A stretch of DNA of 64,000 nucleotides from Parcubacteria group bacterium Greene0714_7 (GCA_007378985.1 VMHB01000003.1:82912-146911); one strand, 5' to 3'. Counted from the first letter of the stretch, positions 47,240 through 56,338 are shown. Program-made: numbers and translations. The notes: generated from the sequence alone by a model not told the origin.

Positions 47240-47644
47240 TTATTTTGAAGCCTTCTTAGCTTTGACTGATTTCTTAGCTGAACCAGCTTTTTTTGGTGCT
47301 GATTTCTTCGTTGCCTTATGTGCTTTTTGAATATGACTCCATGAGCTTTTCAATTCACGGGCAACCTTGCTTACTTCGTCCGCTGTTGAGTCTTTCATTG
47401 AAGCATAGCGCTTCATTACTTCGTCAACGATTTTCAAATATACAGCGCGATCAATAGCCGCCATTTTTTCTACAGCCTCCATTACTTCAGCGCGAGCTTT
47501 GAGCATCCAGCTTTTTGCCATCTTACGATGCTTTGCTGAGTGTTTAGCACCATAAAGCCAATATGCCCCTACTGCTGCAGCAGCCGCTGCAGTTACGCCT
47601 GCAGCAATGCCTACCTTCATTCCTAGATTATTTTTTTGTTCCAT
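47240..47644 (-). CDS. Membrane-anchored protein with Lys/Ala-rich tail
   Basis: 134 residues. Ala-rich membrane segment (about 11-30), a helical middle (RAEVMEAVEKMAAIDRAVYL) and a C-terminal tail of Lys/Ala/Ser/Pro repeats (KKSAPKKAGSAKKSVKAKKA) like histone H1 or a DNA-binding tail. Might link nucleoid and membrane; this is a guess from composition. Downstream of 47679-47975 on the same strand, with a terminator after it. Confidence 0.65.
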   Translation of the reverse strand: MEQKNNLGMKVGIAAGVTAAAAAAVGAYWLYGAKHSAKHRKMAKSWMLKARAEVMEAVEKMAAIDRAVYLKIVDEVMKRYASMKDSTADEVSKVARELKSSWSHIQKAHKATKKSAPKKAGSAKKSVKAKKASK

Positions 47645-47678
47645 TGCTGTTTTATTATTTTAATATTTTTCAATTATA

Positions 47679-47975
47679 TCACATCGTTTTTTCTGCCTTC
47701 TTTTTCTTAGGATGAGGAATCCAGCTTGCTATAAAGGCAAGAATCATGTCAGCAATTGAGCCTACTTTGGTACCTTTATGTTTCAAATCAGTACGGAGTG
47801 TCTCAAAATCAACCTCAAGTTTGCCCGCTGCATTTTTTGCTTTCGTAGATATTTCACGTACATCTCTGAGTATTTGAATTACATACCAAGAGGCAACAAG
47901 AAATGCTCCAGTACCGAGAACTACGGCAATTGCAGTAATGAAAAAGAAAATATCTGCCTGTATGAGTGTGTTCAT
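47679..47975 (-). CDS. DUF948-like small membrane protein
   Basis: 98 residues: N-terminal membrane helix (about 9-35), then a helical, amphipathic stretch (VREISTKAKNAAGKLEVDFE), and a second short hydrophobic segment (SIADMILAFIASWIP) before a Lys-rich end. The layout resembles DUF948/YtxH-type general-stress proteins, but no clear motif is present. Divergent from 48058-48933, and co-directional with the 47240 gene. Confidence 0.6.
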   Translation of the reverse strand: MNTLIQADIFFFITAIAVVLGTGAFLVASWYVIQILRDVREISTKAKNAAGKLEVDFETLRTDLKHKGTKVGSIADMILAFIASWIPHPKKKKAEKTM

Positions 47976-48015
47976 TCCGCTCAGTATACCTTGGAAAAAT
48001 TCAGCGAGTTATTTT

Positions 48016-48051
48016 TACTATTTTGACAAAAATAGTAAAAAATGCGATAAT
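48016..48051 (+). promoter_or_regulatory. Promoter with an operator over the -35 box
   Basis: TTGACA (48023-48028), 17-bp spacer, GATAAT (48046-48051), 6 nt to the ATG. A perfect inverted repeat TACTATTTT / AAAATAGTA (48016-48024 and 48029-48037) is centred on the GACA of the -35 box, so a dimeric repressor there would shut the gene off. Confidence 0.75.
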
Positions 48052-48057
48052 AAAGAA

Positions 48058-48933
48058 ATGGCACGAGAAGTTTTTGAAAAGGAACATTCTCCCTCTTACG
48101 CTGAGACAGAGAGCTACCACGGAGGTCCCGAGGTCGAAAGTGCATTGCATTTGGAAGAAGGAACATCTTTAAAAGGTAGGAATATCTATTTCGGGGGCAA
48201 CTTGCCTGGTCGATGGGATTTTGGAAATGAGATGGTACGTCGAGGAGCTCGCGTCACCATGCGTGATGTCGGCGTGTTTGCAAACCCTTTGACACGCCCA
48301 GGGAAGCGAGCTCCAGAATTCAAAAAAAAGAATCGTTTCGATCAAGTAGTTATCTATATGGGACTTGCCTTCTACAAAGGTAAGGCTTTGGAGAATATTT
48401 TGAATGCGAGCATAGATACCGTTAACTTTAAAAATAAAGGAGAATTTAAGGCCATAACCCTCGACTTTACTTCTATGGAAAACGCAACTCCTGCGAATGC
48501 TTCCGAAGTAGCACTACACGCTCTTATGCATCGTTTTTTTCAAGCAGGAGGCTTCGATTCTCATCAAGGGTCTGTAACTCGAAAAACAATTCAAAATGTT
48601 TTAGAGAAAAGAGGTTTGGATTCTAAGCTCGTAGTAGAGGAAGCAATTCATATGCGTCCGACCGGATCTGGTGGTTGGGGTGAACTCTACGACCTATCGG
48701 GGATGCTGGCAGAGCAAAGCGGAGAAGCAGCTCTCGGAATGAGCAGGGTTCCACCTTTGATCCGAGCTCTATTTTTGAATGGAAAGATTAAAGAATATCA
48801 AGAGCTTGAGAGATCATTTAAAGCAGTCCAGGAGGAAATTAAAATTCTTGCTAAAAATAAAACAACCACCCCCACTGGCACCCCACCTACAATTCATACT
48901 GTCACTGTCAAGACAAGAGAGGAAGTTCCATGA
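48058..48933 (+). CDS. Unrecognised Rossmann-like protein under an operator-promoter
   Basis: 291 residues from ATG 48058. After a charged N terminus comes GRNIYFGGNLPGRWDFGNEM with a Gly-rich turn, then RRGARVTMRDVGVFANPLTR; the alternating strand-helix pattern with a Gly-rich loop suggests a nucleotide- or SAM-binding fold, but no family can be named. The middle has ALHALMHRFFQAGGFDSHQG, and a Thr/Pro/Lys tail is disordered. The promoter is near consensus with a dyad at -35, so expression is probably switched. It is convergent with, and overlaps by 26 nt, the end of the sensor-kinase gene. Confidence 0.65.
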   Translation: MAREVFEKEHSPSYAETESYHGGPEVESALHLEEGTSLKGRNIYFGGNLPGRWDFGNEMVRRGARVTMRDVGVFANPLTRPGKRAPEFKKKNRFDQVVIYMGLAFYKGKALENILNASIDTVNFKNKGEFKAITLDFTSMENATPANASEVALHALMHRFFQAGGFDSHQGSVTRKTIQNVLEKRGLDSKLVVEEAIHMRPTGSGGWGELYDLSGMLAEQSGEAALGMSRVPPLIRALFLNGKIKEYQELERSFKAVQEEIKILAKNKTTTPTGTPPTIHTVTVKTREEVP

Positions 48934-50545
48934 TGAAGGTGGAGCCTTTACCGGCACCTTCAGATTCTGCCCAGATTTTTCCTTTGTGAGCCTCTACGTG
49001 AGCCTTGGTGACGAAGAGTCCTACGCCCGTTGAAGCAGGGTTAATACGCTTAGAATCTTCACCTGGTCTGAAGAGCTGGAAGAGGTTTTTGAGAGTGTCT
49101 TCTGTCATGCCAACCCCAGTGTCTTTAAGTGAAATACGAGCAACAGTGCCGATGCACTTCACACTAAGATTCATCTCTCCTGTTGGTGTGTACTTAATGG
49201 TGTTATCCAGAAGATTATTCAAGACTTCATTCATCTTTGAGACATCAATTTTCGCTTTCACGCCATCGAGAGCTGGATCGTAGGTTGCACTTAATTTCAA
49301 TCCTTTCTTTTCAGCGTTCGGAGTGAACGCCATTACTGCATTTTTTATAAGTGGCACAAGCTCAATGTCTACAAAATCGTATTTCATTCTCCCCTGTTCG
49401 ATACGCGACACATCGAGATAGGTTTCCACTGACTTCGCCATGTCGGTTGCCCTATCAAAAACTTGCTGTAAACCTTCCTTTCCTGCCGGTGCCAAAACCC
49501 CGTAAGAGCCATCCAAAAGCAGTGAAATAAAGTTACGAATGATAGTTAAAGGAGCGCGAAGGTCATGAGACGCCATTGAGAGAAATTGTGATTTAAGTCT
49601 GTCGAGTTCTTTGAGTTTGTCGTTCGCAACTCTCAAATCAGCGGCGAGTAGTTCAATATGCTCTCGCTGCTCGACTTCTTTTGTTACACCTCGAATCAGT
49701 AGTATTCCAAAAGACAGAACAAGGAGAAATTCGCTTACGCGAAAAATTAATAAATGCGTTTCTTTTGAAAAGATTATTTCACCAAAAATTACCACAGCTA
49801 AAAAGGCCGTCAGAATCGCGACTGCCGCGGCTTTGGCGTTGAGAAATTTATATCGTAGCAATGCCAATGATGCTGCAAATATAAAAGGAAATATGAATAG
49901 AGCCCCAAACTTGAGAAACGAAGGATTATCAAAAAATGCTGGGAGTACAAAGTTAAAAGTAATAAGAAGCGTAAATGTAATAACAATACCAGCAAGAATG
50001 ACGCGCATTGGCGTGCGCTCCTGTGGTTTGGTTTTTTTAAATTTTGAAATGAAATGCACTAAACCTCCCACAAGACAGAAAAATACAAATATACCAAAAA
50101 TCACTATTCCAGGACCATTTACAATTGTTGCGATAGATCCATCTGAGGTAAGAGTGCCTATGCGTGTAAATACAAACGGGGATAAATTCAAAATTGAAAC
50201 GCAAACCGCACAAAGAAATAGCCAGATCTGGGTTGTTTTTTTAAATGGTATTTTATGTTCTGGAAAGGTAGAGAGGAATAAAAAAAGACTAAATACAAAC
50301 CACGCAGCGCTCGCGATTACTCCTCGAATAATCCAAAAAGCGGTATCAGCAACCTGTGTTTGATAAAACAGATAGTTGAGCACGCTCCATGCTATTGAAG
50401 TGAAGCAGAAAAATAAAAAGATTGTATTTGAGCTACTTTTTGTATTAGAAAAATACACAACTGCACCTAATACAGCCATGAAGGCAATGATAACGCCGAC
50501 AGTCAAAAGTTCTAGATTAACAAATGCCGATAAAGAAAAAACCAT
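48908..50545 (-). CDS. Membrane sensor histidine kinase
   Basis: 545 residues from ATG 50545. About eight membrane helices occupy the first 285 residues (a 7TM-type sensor module), followed by a helical linker, the HisKA domain with phospho-acceptor H327 (SMASHDLRAPLTII) and a complete HATPase domain: N box NEVLNNLLDNTIKYTP, G1 DTGVGMTE, G2 STGVGLFVTKAH. No response regulator lies nearby. It is the last gene of the five-gene operon 55213-48908, starting 4 nt after the nitroreductase stop. Ligand unknown; the multi-helix sensor suggests a hydrophobic or membrane-borne signal. Confidence 0.93.
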   Translation of the reverse strand: MVFSLSAFVNLELLTVGVIIAFMAVLGAVVYFSNTKSSSNTIFLFFCFTSIAWSVLNYLFYQTQVADTAFWIIRGVIASAAWFVFSLFLFLSTFPEHKIPFKKTTQIWLFLCAVCVSILNLSPFVFTRIGTLTSDGSIATIVNGPGIVIFGIFVFFCLVGGLVHFISKFKKTKPQERTPMRVILAGIVITFTLLITFNFVLPAFFDNPSFLKFGALFIFPFIFAASLALLRYKFLNAKAAAVAILTAFLAVVIFGEIIFSKETHLLIFRVSEFLLVLSFGILLIRGVTKEVEQREHIELLAADLRVANDKLKELDRLKSQFLSMASHDLRAPLTIIRNFISLLLDGSYGVLAPAGKEGLQQVFDRATDMAKSVETYLDVSRIEQGRMKYDFVDIELVPLIKNAVMAFTPNAEKKGLKLSATYDPALDGVKAKIDVSKMNEVLNNLLDNTIKYTPTGEMNLSVKCIGTVARISLKDTGVGMTEDTLKNLFQLFRPGEDSKRINPASTGVGLFVTKAHVEAHKGKIWAESEGAGKGSTFIMELPLLS

Positions 50546-50549
50546 CACC

Positions 50550-51611
50550 TTACACTATAACAGGGGGCAGGCGTCGAGAGCGGGCACTGGCAGGTTTACT
50601 GTGTCCAAACCGCATAAGAAATGCTAGGTGTGAGTCTCTAGGGGCATCAAATGCATTAAATACTTTTTGATATGAATCAAGAATTTGTTTTTCAAAGTTT
50701 TTTGGAATAGGCCTTAAGTCATTAACTTCAGCCCGATGTGTTAAAAACATTAAACCCGTTACGGGTTGCACGGCGATACCCAATGCCGTTGCTTCGAGCC
50801 ATACCCGTTGCATTAGTTCACCAACCTGGACATATGCTTCAGGAGTTCTTTTGTTAATAAATATGCCGCCATATATTGCAGAGTCACGATATACACTAGC
50901 CATTTGAGCCGCTATTTTTTTAGATAACCCAATAGATCTGTTGAGTGTGTCTGTTACTTTCCAATGTTTAAGAATGCGCATTGCAAATTGTGCAGGAGGC
51001 GGCAACTCTAACGACTTAATGTATAGACCTTCTATACCGGACTCGTTATCTTTTTTGTCCCATAAAATATCTTTAAAAAACAGGTGATGAAGTTCGGGAA
51101 CCTGCAAAGCTATATCTTCCATGGTAGCAAGTGCCTTCCCCACCTCTTTTTTATCGACAGCGTCTTTTGAAAATACAAACGACACACTTGGCGAAATACT
51201 GTGTGTACTTAACAGTAGTGTTTTCTTATCAGATTCTGAAAGAGGTTTTTTTGAATAGTGTTTTCGGTTGCAACCACGCTTCGATATTGTTTCATAAAGC
51301 GTGTTTACAGCCTCTTTTGTTTCAGAAAATATAATTTCCGCTACGCAATTATTTTTTTCTGGAAAATAATTTACCGATATAGCAAGGGCCTTAGACGCTG
51401 CAATGATGCGTATATTTTGTATGAGAGCACCATGAGCAACATAGGAACCTGTTTGTTGGTAATTTAAAATAGGATTATCTTTTCCTGGTATATTCCAAAT
51501 TCGAATTGTATTTCCTGAAAGAATAGAAAACTTCCAAGGTTGTGAGTTGTCACCCGACGGAGCAAAAACAGCATGAGCGAGTATCTCCTCTAGCGTTCTT
51601 CGTTCTGTCAT
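50550..51611 (-). CDS. Nitroreductase-family flavoprotein (Acg-like)
   Basis: 353 residues, FMN-dependent oxidoreductase fold. FAPSGDNSQPWKF (about 16-28) is the FMN phosphate/ribityl motif, and GVGIAVQP-like TALGIAVQPVTGLMFL and the C-terminal RFGHSKPASARSRRLP match the long Acg/Rv1355c-type subgroup rather than short NfsB-like enzymes. In mycobacteria a ThiF-like domain and a nitroreductase domain are fused in one protein (Rv1355c); here they are adjacent genes separated by 5 nt. Substrate unknown. Confidence 0.88.
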   Translation of the reverse strand: MTERRTLEEILAHAVFAPSGDNSQPWKFSILSGNTIRIWNIPGKDNPILNYQQTGSYVAHGALIQNIRIIAASKALAISVNYFPEKNNCVAEIIFSETKEAVNTLYETISKRGCNRKHYSKKPLSESDKKTLLLSTHSISPSVSFVFSKDAVDKKEVGKALATMEDIALQVPELHHLFFKDILWDKKDNESGIEGLYIKSLELPPPAQFAMRILKHWKVTDTLNRSIGLSKKIAAQMASVYRDSAIYGGIFINKRTPEAYVQVGELMQRVWLEATALGIAVQPVTGLMFLTHRAEVNDLRPIPKNFEKQILDSYQKVFNAFDAPRDSHLAFLMRFGHSKPASARSRRLPPVIV

Positions 51612-51616
51612 ACTGT

Positions 51617-52660
51617 CTAATTATTACTAAATATCTTTTCTAAGTTGACATCTATTTTCCCTGAACGAATAGGAAGCCCGAGAACAATTTGTTTTACTGC
51701 AAAGGCAACCACTACGCCAGAGAGGGTTGCCGCATCGCCTAGTTGTGGCCATGAATAAAGAGTTTTCCCAACTTCAGCGAGAGAAGACATCATACGAGGT
51801 ACTATCATCTCTGCCCCAGCTATTTTTGTTGCAAGTCTAGGTAATTCTTCCGGAGGAAATGCCTTAAACTCATTGAGAGTGATATCTCCTATTAAGCCAT
51901 TAAAAAGATATGTTTCTTTGTCTAAGTCAAAACGCTCAATATCGACAATAACCCCATCACCGTTATCTGTCGCCATCACAACAGGTATACCTCTTTTGCG
52001 GGCCTCTTCGCGAAGAAATATTTTTGTTTCCAGGTGGTCAGTCTCTTCTACTAGCACATCAACACCTCTTAGAAAACTATCAATATTTTCTGAGGTAACC
52101 CCCTCAGCGTATTCTTCAACTTCTCCATAAGGATCCATTTGGTAGATGTACTCTCTCGCAACAGTGGTCTTCTTTTGTCCCACTTTACTAAAGTCGTACC
52201 GTACACGATTCATATTTGACCCCGATAAGGTATCGGGGTCAGCAATTTTTATGTACCTACTCATACCCATCATGTTGAGTGTAAGCGCACAGTGACTCCC
52301 TACACTCATTCCAGCAATAGCTATTCGCGAGTCTCGTAGTTTTTTCTGTTCGTCGGTTGTAATTAAATTCCTATTTCGGGTTGTGCGAAGTTCTTGGTGT
52401 TCAGTGTCAGAAAGGTAATGCACGAGTTGGTTATTCCAGGGAAAGTAAAACCAAGAACCAGATTCCTCCATGCTATGACTACCAATATGCTCATTTATGA
52501 ACAGTTCAAACTCTTCCGTGTAGTTCTTATTGAATTTAAACCGCGGATTTCTTATGAGAAACAAATCTTCCAAGAGCTCTCGATACACATCAATGACTAA
52601 AGCGTTCTTTGTATTTAGAGTCTGGTCTACATCTTTGAATTGTATAGGTTCAGGTTTCAT
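51617..52660 (-). CDS. ThiF/MoeB/E1-like adenylyltransferase
   Basis: 347 residues from ATG 52660, which overlaps the upstream stop as ATGA. Rossmann core: IAIAGMSVGSHCALTL (nucleotide loop), IKIADPDTLSGSNMNRV (Asp and Arg that hold ATP-Mg), and DVLVEETDHLETK. E1-like enzymes adenylate a C-terminal carboxylate of a small protein or peptide. The usual CxxC zinc knuckles and a clear catalytic Cys are not seen, so its chemistry may stop at adenylation. Paired with the nitroreductase after 5 nt as in Rv1355c-type fusions. Partner carboxylate unknown. Confidence 0.88.
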   Translation of the reverse strand: MKPEPIQFKDVDQTLNTKNALVIDVYRELLEDLFLIRNPRFKFNKNYTEEFELFINEHIGSHSMEESGSWFYFPWNNQLVHYLSDTEHQELRTTRNRNLITTDEQKKLRDSRIAIAGMSVGSHCALTLNMMGMSRYIKIADPDTLSGSNMNRVRYDFSKVGQKKTTVAREYIYQMDPYGEVEEYAEGVTSENIDSFLRGVDVLVEETDHLETKIFLREEARKRGIPVVMATDNGDGVIVDIERFDLDKETYLFNGLIGDITLNEFKAFPPEELPRLATKIAGAEMIVPRMMSSLAEVGKTLYSWPQLGDAATLSGVVVAFAVKQIVLGLPIRSGKIDVNLEKIFSNN

Positions 52661-54147
52661 ATTTTTTTGACCCATTTTTGTTTTATGCCAACAGGAAAAT
52701 GAGTAGGATCGCCCAAGTCCCAAAACACTAGTTTGGGGTTTGCACGCTTACCCAGCATATCGGATAATTCCCTAAATTCCGAATTGAAAGTGCGCAGATG
52801 ATTAGTTACAGTATGTAAAAGAAGGTCGCGTTCAACTATGCTCATCTTTCTGTTTCGCTTTTGTTCAAGGTGTATCTCTAAGTATTGATTTTTTTCTTTA
52901 TCAAATACAGTAATCAGTGTGAACTTCCCTGTCAGAAATTTTTGGAATCTCTTTTCTAAGAGTACCTCACGAATCGTTTCAGGATAGATTTGAAGGCCGT
53001 AGAGGGTAGTAGAAAGATCGGTGCGCTCATACACAAAGACAAACGGTAGTTCGTATAGTTTTATTTTATGTTTTTTTGCTTCTTTCTCTAAATCAACTCC
53101 TGCTTCCTTTAAAATTTCTTTAAGTTCAGCAAATGAGTAGGTCCCTCCATGGTCTCCAACCGCATAGCGAACAAGAGGTACTTCGCTATCACCCGTAAGA
53201 ACTATTTCACCTTTAATTGTCTCAAAATATACGAAGTGAGGATTGTATTGAGCTAATGTTGGCGTGCGATGAATTTTCCCAAAAACTTTTTCAGCAAGAG
53301 AAGGGTTTCCAAGAACGAGACGTCTAATCAGAATTGAAGTTGGACTTTCGAACGCCATCGCGCCAATATCCGCTGTTCCATAGATATTTAATGTATCGGT
53401 GTGTATGTTATTCAAATCTACTTTCTTGGCTAGATATTCCCTAAACGTTTCAGTAAAAGCTTCTGCAGCAAAAATAAATTTAATATTGAGTTTTTTGGTT
53501 TCAATACCCTCTTCTTCAGCTTCGTCAATAACATCTTTAGTGAATGGAGGATATCCAACAAGAATAGTTTGGTCATACTGAGGAGAAAGTTCGCGGAGTG
53601 CATTAAAAATTTCTTTTTTATTCACCCCTGGTGTTATGAGAGAAAGAGTACCGATGCGTTCATTAACAAACTCAAACGCTTTATATGTAATAAGACCTCC
53701 AATCCAAACACCCATTCCGAAACCAACAATAACAAGGGTTTTTTGTTTTTTATATTGAGCGGAAATTGCCTTTAAATATAGTTCTAGAAGTATTGAATAT
53801 TCCCAATCCAAATGTGCATTGCGAGGGAAATAAAATGGTTTTCCTGTTGAACCAGATGTTGCAGAAAAAACGATTGCACCAGCGAGGTTTGAATATGAAA
53901 GGCTTTTGAGCGGGAAAGTCCGCAGATATCTCTTCTTATCAGTAGTAGGTATTTTTTCAAATTCTTTCCAATTTATTGTTTTTGGAACACGGATGCCATT
54001 TGTCTTTAAAAATGTTTTATATGCGGGAATAGAATGATAGCTTTTTTTGAATACACGAAGAGCAGTGCTCCTGCCGGTTTTTTCCCAAAAAACTGATTTT
54101 TTTGTAACAATATCCTTTAGAATTTTGTTTGCCTCTTTCTTAGTCAT
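52657..54147 (-). CDS. PaaK/LuxE-like adenylate-forming enzyme
   Basis: 496 residues of the ANL superfamily, phenylacetate-CoA ligase-like. SATSGSTGKPFYFPR (about 94-108) is the P-loop; NIYGTADIGAMA the A5-like adenine motif; VRYAVGDHGG and YERTDLSTTLYGLQIYPETI the hinge and ribose-binding blocks. It would activate an aromatic or acyl acid as its AMP ester and pass it to CoA, a thiol or an amine. Start overlaps the dehydrogenase stop by 8 nt, and the stop overlaps the ThiF start. The family is also near LuxE (acyl-protein synthetase) and CapK. Confidence 0.88.
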   Translation of the reverse strand: MTKKEANKILKDIVTKKSVFWEKTGRSTALRVFKKSYHSIPAYKTFLKTNGIRVPKTINWKEFEKIPTTDKKRYLRTFPLKSLSYSNLAGAIVFSATSGSTGKPFYFPRNAHLDWEYSILLELYLKAISAQYKKQKTLVIVGFGMGVWIGGLITYKAFEFVNERIGTLSLITPGVNKKEIFNALRELSPQYDQTILVGYPPFTKDVIDEAEEEGIETKKLNIKFIFAAEAFTETFREYLAKKVDLNNIHTDTLNIYGTADIGAMAFESPTSILIRRLVLGNPSLAEKVFGKIHRTPTLAQYNPHFVYFETIKGEIVLTGDSEVPLVRYAVGDHGGTYSFAELKEILKEAGVDLEKEAKKHKIKLYELPFVFVYERTDLSTTLYGLQIYPETIREVLLEKRFQKFLTGKFTLITVFDKEKNQYLEIHLEQKRNRKMSIVERDLLLHTVTNHLRTFNSEFRELSDMLGKRANPKLVFWDLGDPTHFPVGIKQKWVKKI

Positions 54148-55213
54148 AAGTTTTTTGAAACCGCTCTTCCGCTAATGCATCGGCGACCTCGCCTGTAGGA
54201 ATAGAGTCCCTAATAGAAGTTTCTATTATTTTTTCAACAGTATTTCTAATACGCTTAATATCTGACTCTACGCGTTCTTGTGAGTATCCTAATGGATGTA
54301 ACTCGTCAGCAACGCTAATGAGTCCGCCGGCGTTTGCTACATAATCCGGAACATAGAGTATTCCAGCTTCAAAGAGAGCTTGCCCGTCCTCCTGTGTTGT
54401 TAATTGATTGTTAGCTGCACCGCAAATAATTTTTGTTTTCAGGTTTGGAATAGTATCTTTATTAAACTCGTTACCCATGGCGCACGGCGAATATATGTCA
54501 GATTCGATTGTGTGTATGATTGCAGAATCAACTATTTCAATGGTGGGATGATTCTTCAGCGCGCGTTCAATTCGTTCAGGAACAATATCAGCTCCTATCA
54601 ATTTTGCGCCAGTCTTCTCGAGAAGTGCACATAAATCAATACCTACCCCACCCAAGCCTTTGATAGCAATTTTCTTACCTTCAAAAGATGCGGAGCCTGT
54701 TTGCATTGCTAGCGCTCCTTCCATAGCATAGAAGACACTGAGTGCCGCCCACCGTGCTGGGAGACCGCCCACTTTAGGTCTACCCACTATGGTATTTGAA
54801 TGTTGTTCAAGTATCTGTATGTCGTGCTCATTAAGTCCTACATCTTCTCCAGTATAAAAAGGCTCACCTAACTCTGCGAGAGCCTTTGCGTAGGCAGTAA
54901 GTATTGCGTCTTTATCTCCCTCACCGTCTTTTGGTGCAAGAATCACACCTTTTGCTCCTCCGAATGATACTTCTGCAATGGCACATTTGTATGTCATTGC
55001 ACGGGACAGACGGAGAGAATCCCTCAAGGCATCCTCTTCTTTCTGGTAGTGCCAATAACGTGTTCCTCCTATAGCAGGACCACGATTTGTATTGTGAATC
55101 GAAATAAATGCCAAAAGTCCACTTGCAGAATCTTCAATGCGTAAGACTCTCTTATGGGTATCAAATTCGGGAAATGTATTTACATCAACAGAGGTAATGC
55201 TCAAATTTGACAT
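54140..55213 (-). CDS. Glu/Leu/Phe/Val dehydrogenase
   Basis: 357 residues of the leucine/phenylalanine/valine dehydrogenase family. Substrate domain: GPAIGGTRYWHYQKEEDALR, MTYKCAIAEVSFGGAKGVI with the two catalytic lysines; Rossmann domain: IAIKGLGGVGIDLCALL; and PDYVANAGGLISVADE. Interconverts a branched or aromatic amino acid and its 2-oxo acid with NAD. First gene of the five-gene operon, so it may supply the amino or oxo acid used by the adenylating enzymes behind it. A TATAAT lies only 3 nt from this ATG on the minus strand. Confidence 0.92.
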   Translation of the reverse strand: MSNLSITSVDVNTFPEFDTHKRVLRIEDSASGLLAFISIHNTNRGPAIGGTRYWHYQKEEDALRDSLRLSRAMTYKCAIAEVSFGGAKGVILAPKDGEGDKDAILTAYAKALAELGEPFYTGEDVGLNEHDIQILEQHSNTIVGRPKVGGLPARWAALSVFYAMEGALAMQTGSASFEGKKIAIKGLGGVGIDLCALLEKTGAKLIGADIVPERIERALKNHPTIEIVDSAIIHTIESDIYSPCAMGNEFNKDTIPNLKTKIICGAANNQLTTQEDGQALFEAGILYVPDYVANAGGLISVADELHPLGYSQERVESDIKRIRNTVEKIIETSIRDSIPTGEVADALAEERFQKTYD

Positions 55214-55408
55214 GAATTATAAAATTTTTAGTAAATCTCCGAGCTCACTTAAAAAGAGAAAGCCTTCAGAAAAAATGAATCAAGAATTTTATCTTATCAC
55301 GGAATTTAGCTTCATAAGTCAAGGTACAGACATAGTATAGTATGAATGAACACACACCACAAAAACAATACCTACTTTTACCTGATACGCTGTTGGGAGC
55401 ACAAAGCT

Positions 55409-56338
55409 ATGTCTAAAAAGCTCATTTTTCTCTTCACTCTCGCTATTGTTTTCCTTCCTCTCGTGGCATTTGCGGTACAGACTCCTGCCGAGCTCTTGAG
55501 TGGGAGTGGTGGAGGCTTAGTCCCTCAATGTGAAGGTGCTTTTTGCCGAGCCTGTGACCTCATTGAGCTTTCTAGTAATGTCATCAATTTTGCTATTGCG
55601 TTTTCAGTGATTATCGCCACCTTGATGTTTGCCTACGCAGGCATTCTGTATGTAACCGCTGCCAGCAAGCCTGACCAAGTAAAGAAAGCACACGGGGTGT
55701 TTGTGAATGTGTTTGTTGGCTTATGTGTTGTGCTTACCGCATGGCTTCTGGTAAATATTACCTTCTCGGTGCTCACCGGAAAAGGTGTATCTATATGGAC
55801 AGATATTTCATGCGTGGGAAATCCCACTAGTGCAGCTTTTCCTGATGCTCCTGGTGCAGTGCCTGCACGACCTTCAGTGACTGGTGGCGGAACTGCAGTT
55901 GGTACGCCCATAAGCGTACCCGGAAACTCCCTTACTAACACTGAGGCAATTAGGCGTCTTGAACGTGACGGCGTATGTGGAGGTACGACAGGAACACCGT
56001 GTCTCTCCTCTGCCTCATTGAACGGTATTCAGTCAAGAACTGTTGATCAGGCAATCATTATGCACAATGCTTGTAGATGTACTTTTACTATTACTTCCGC
56101 TACCGACGGTAGACACAGTACCTCAGGGCCTTACAATCACAGAGCGGGCTACAAGCTTGATATTCAGCATAGAGGTAATCCAGCCCTGGTCAGCTTTGTG
56201 CAACGCTTAACTTTCATAGAGCATAAAGCTGACTGGGGTGGCGTAGCTGCTGATATTTATCATGATCGCTGTGGCAATGTATATGCAATGGAACCGACGA
56301 TTCTGGACTTACAGGTAACGCAGGTATGTCAATATTAA
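55409..56338 (+). CDS. VirB2/TrbC-like pilin fused to a GYKLD domain
   Basis: 309 residues from ATG 55409, chosen because MSKKLIFLFTLAIVFLPLVAFA is a signal peptide while the upstream 21 residues are not. Two membrane helices (about 58-78 and 95-120) with a short basic loop (ASKPDQVKKAHG) match TrbC/VirB2 pilins common in CPR. A Pro/Gly/Thr linker leads to a C-terminal domain with NHRAGYKLDIQHRG and DRCGNVYAME, like the M15/VanY-type fold (H and D ligands), so it may bind or cut peptidoglycan. Promoter unclear. Confidence 0.8.
   Translation: MSKKLIFLFTLAIVFLPLVAFAVQTPAELLSGSGGGLVPQCEGAFCRACDLIELSSNVINFAIAFSVIIATLMFAYAGILYVTAASKPDQVKKAHGVFVNVFVGLCVVLTAWLLVNITFSVLTGKGVSIWTDISCVGNPTSAAFPDAPGAVPARPSVTGGGTAVGTPISVPGNSLTNTEAIRRLERDGVCGGTTGTPCLSSASLNGIQSRTVDQAIIMHNACRCTFTITSATDGRHSTSGPYNHRAGYKLDIQHRGNPALVSFVQRLTFIEHKADWGGVAADIYHDRCGNVYAMEPTILDLQVTQVCQY

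Noticed and set aside
49611..50363. A 250-codon plus-strand frame
   Set aside because: It lies antisense to the membrane part of the histidine kinase and its composition (Ser/Arg/Thr/Ile) reflects the reverse of hydrophobic codons.
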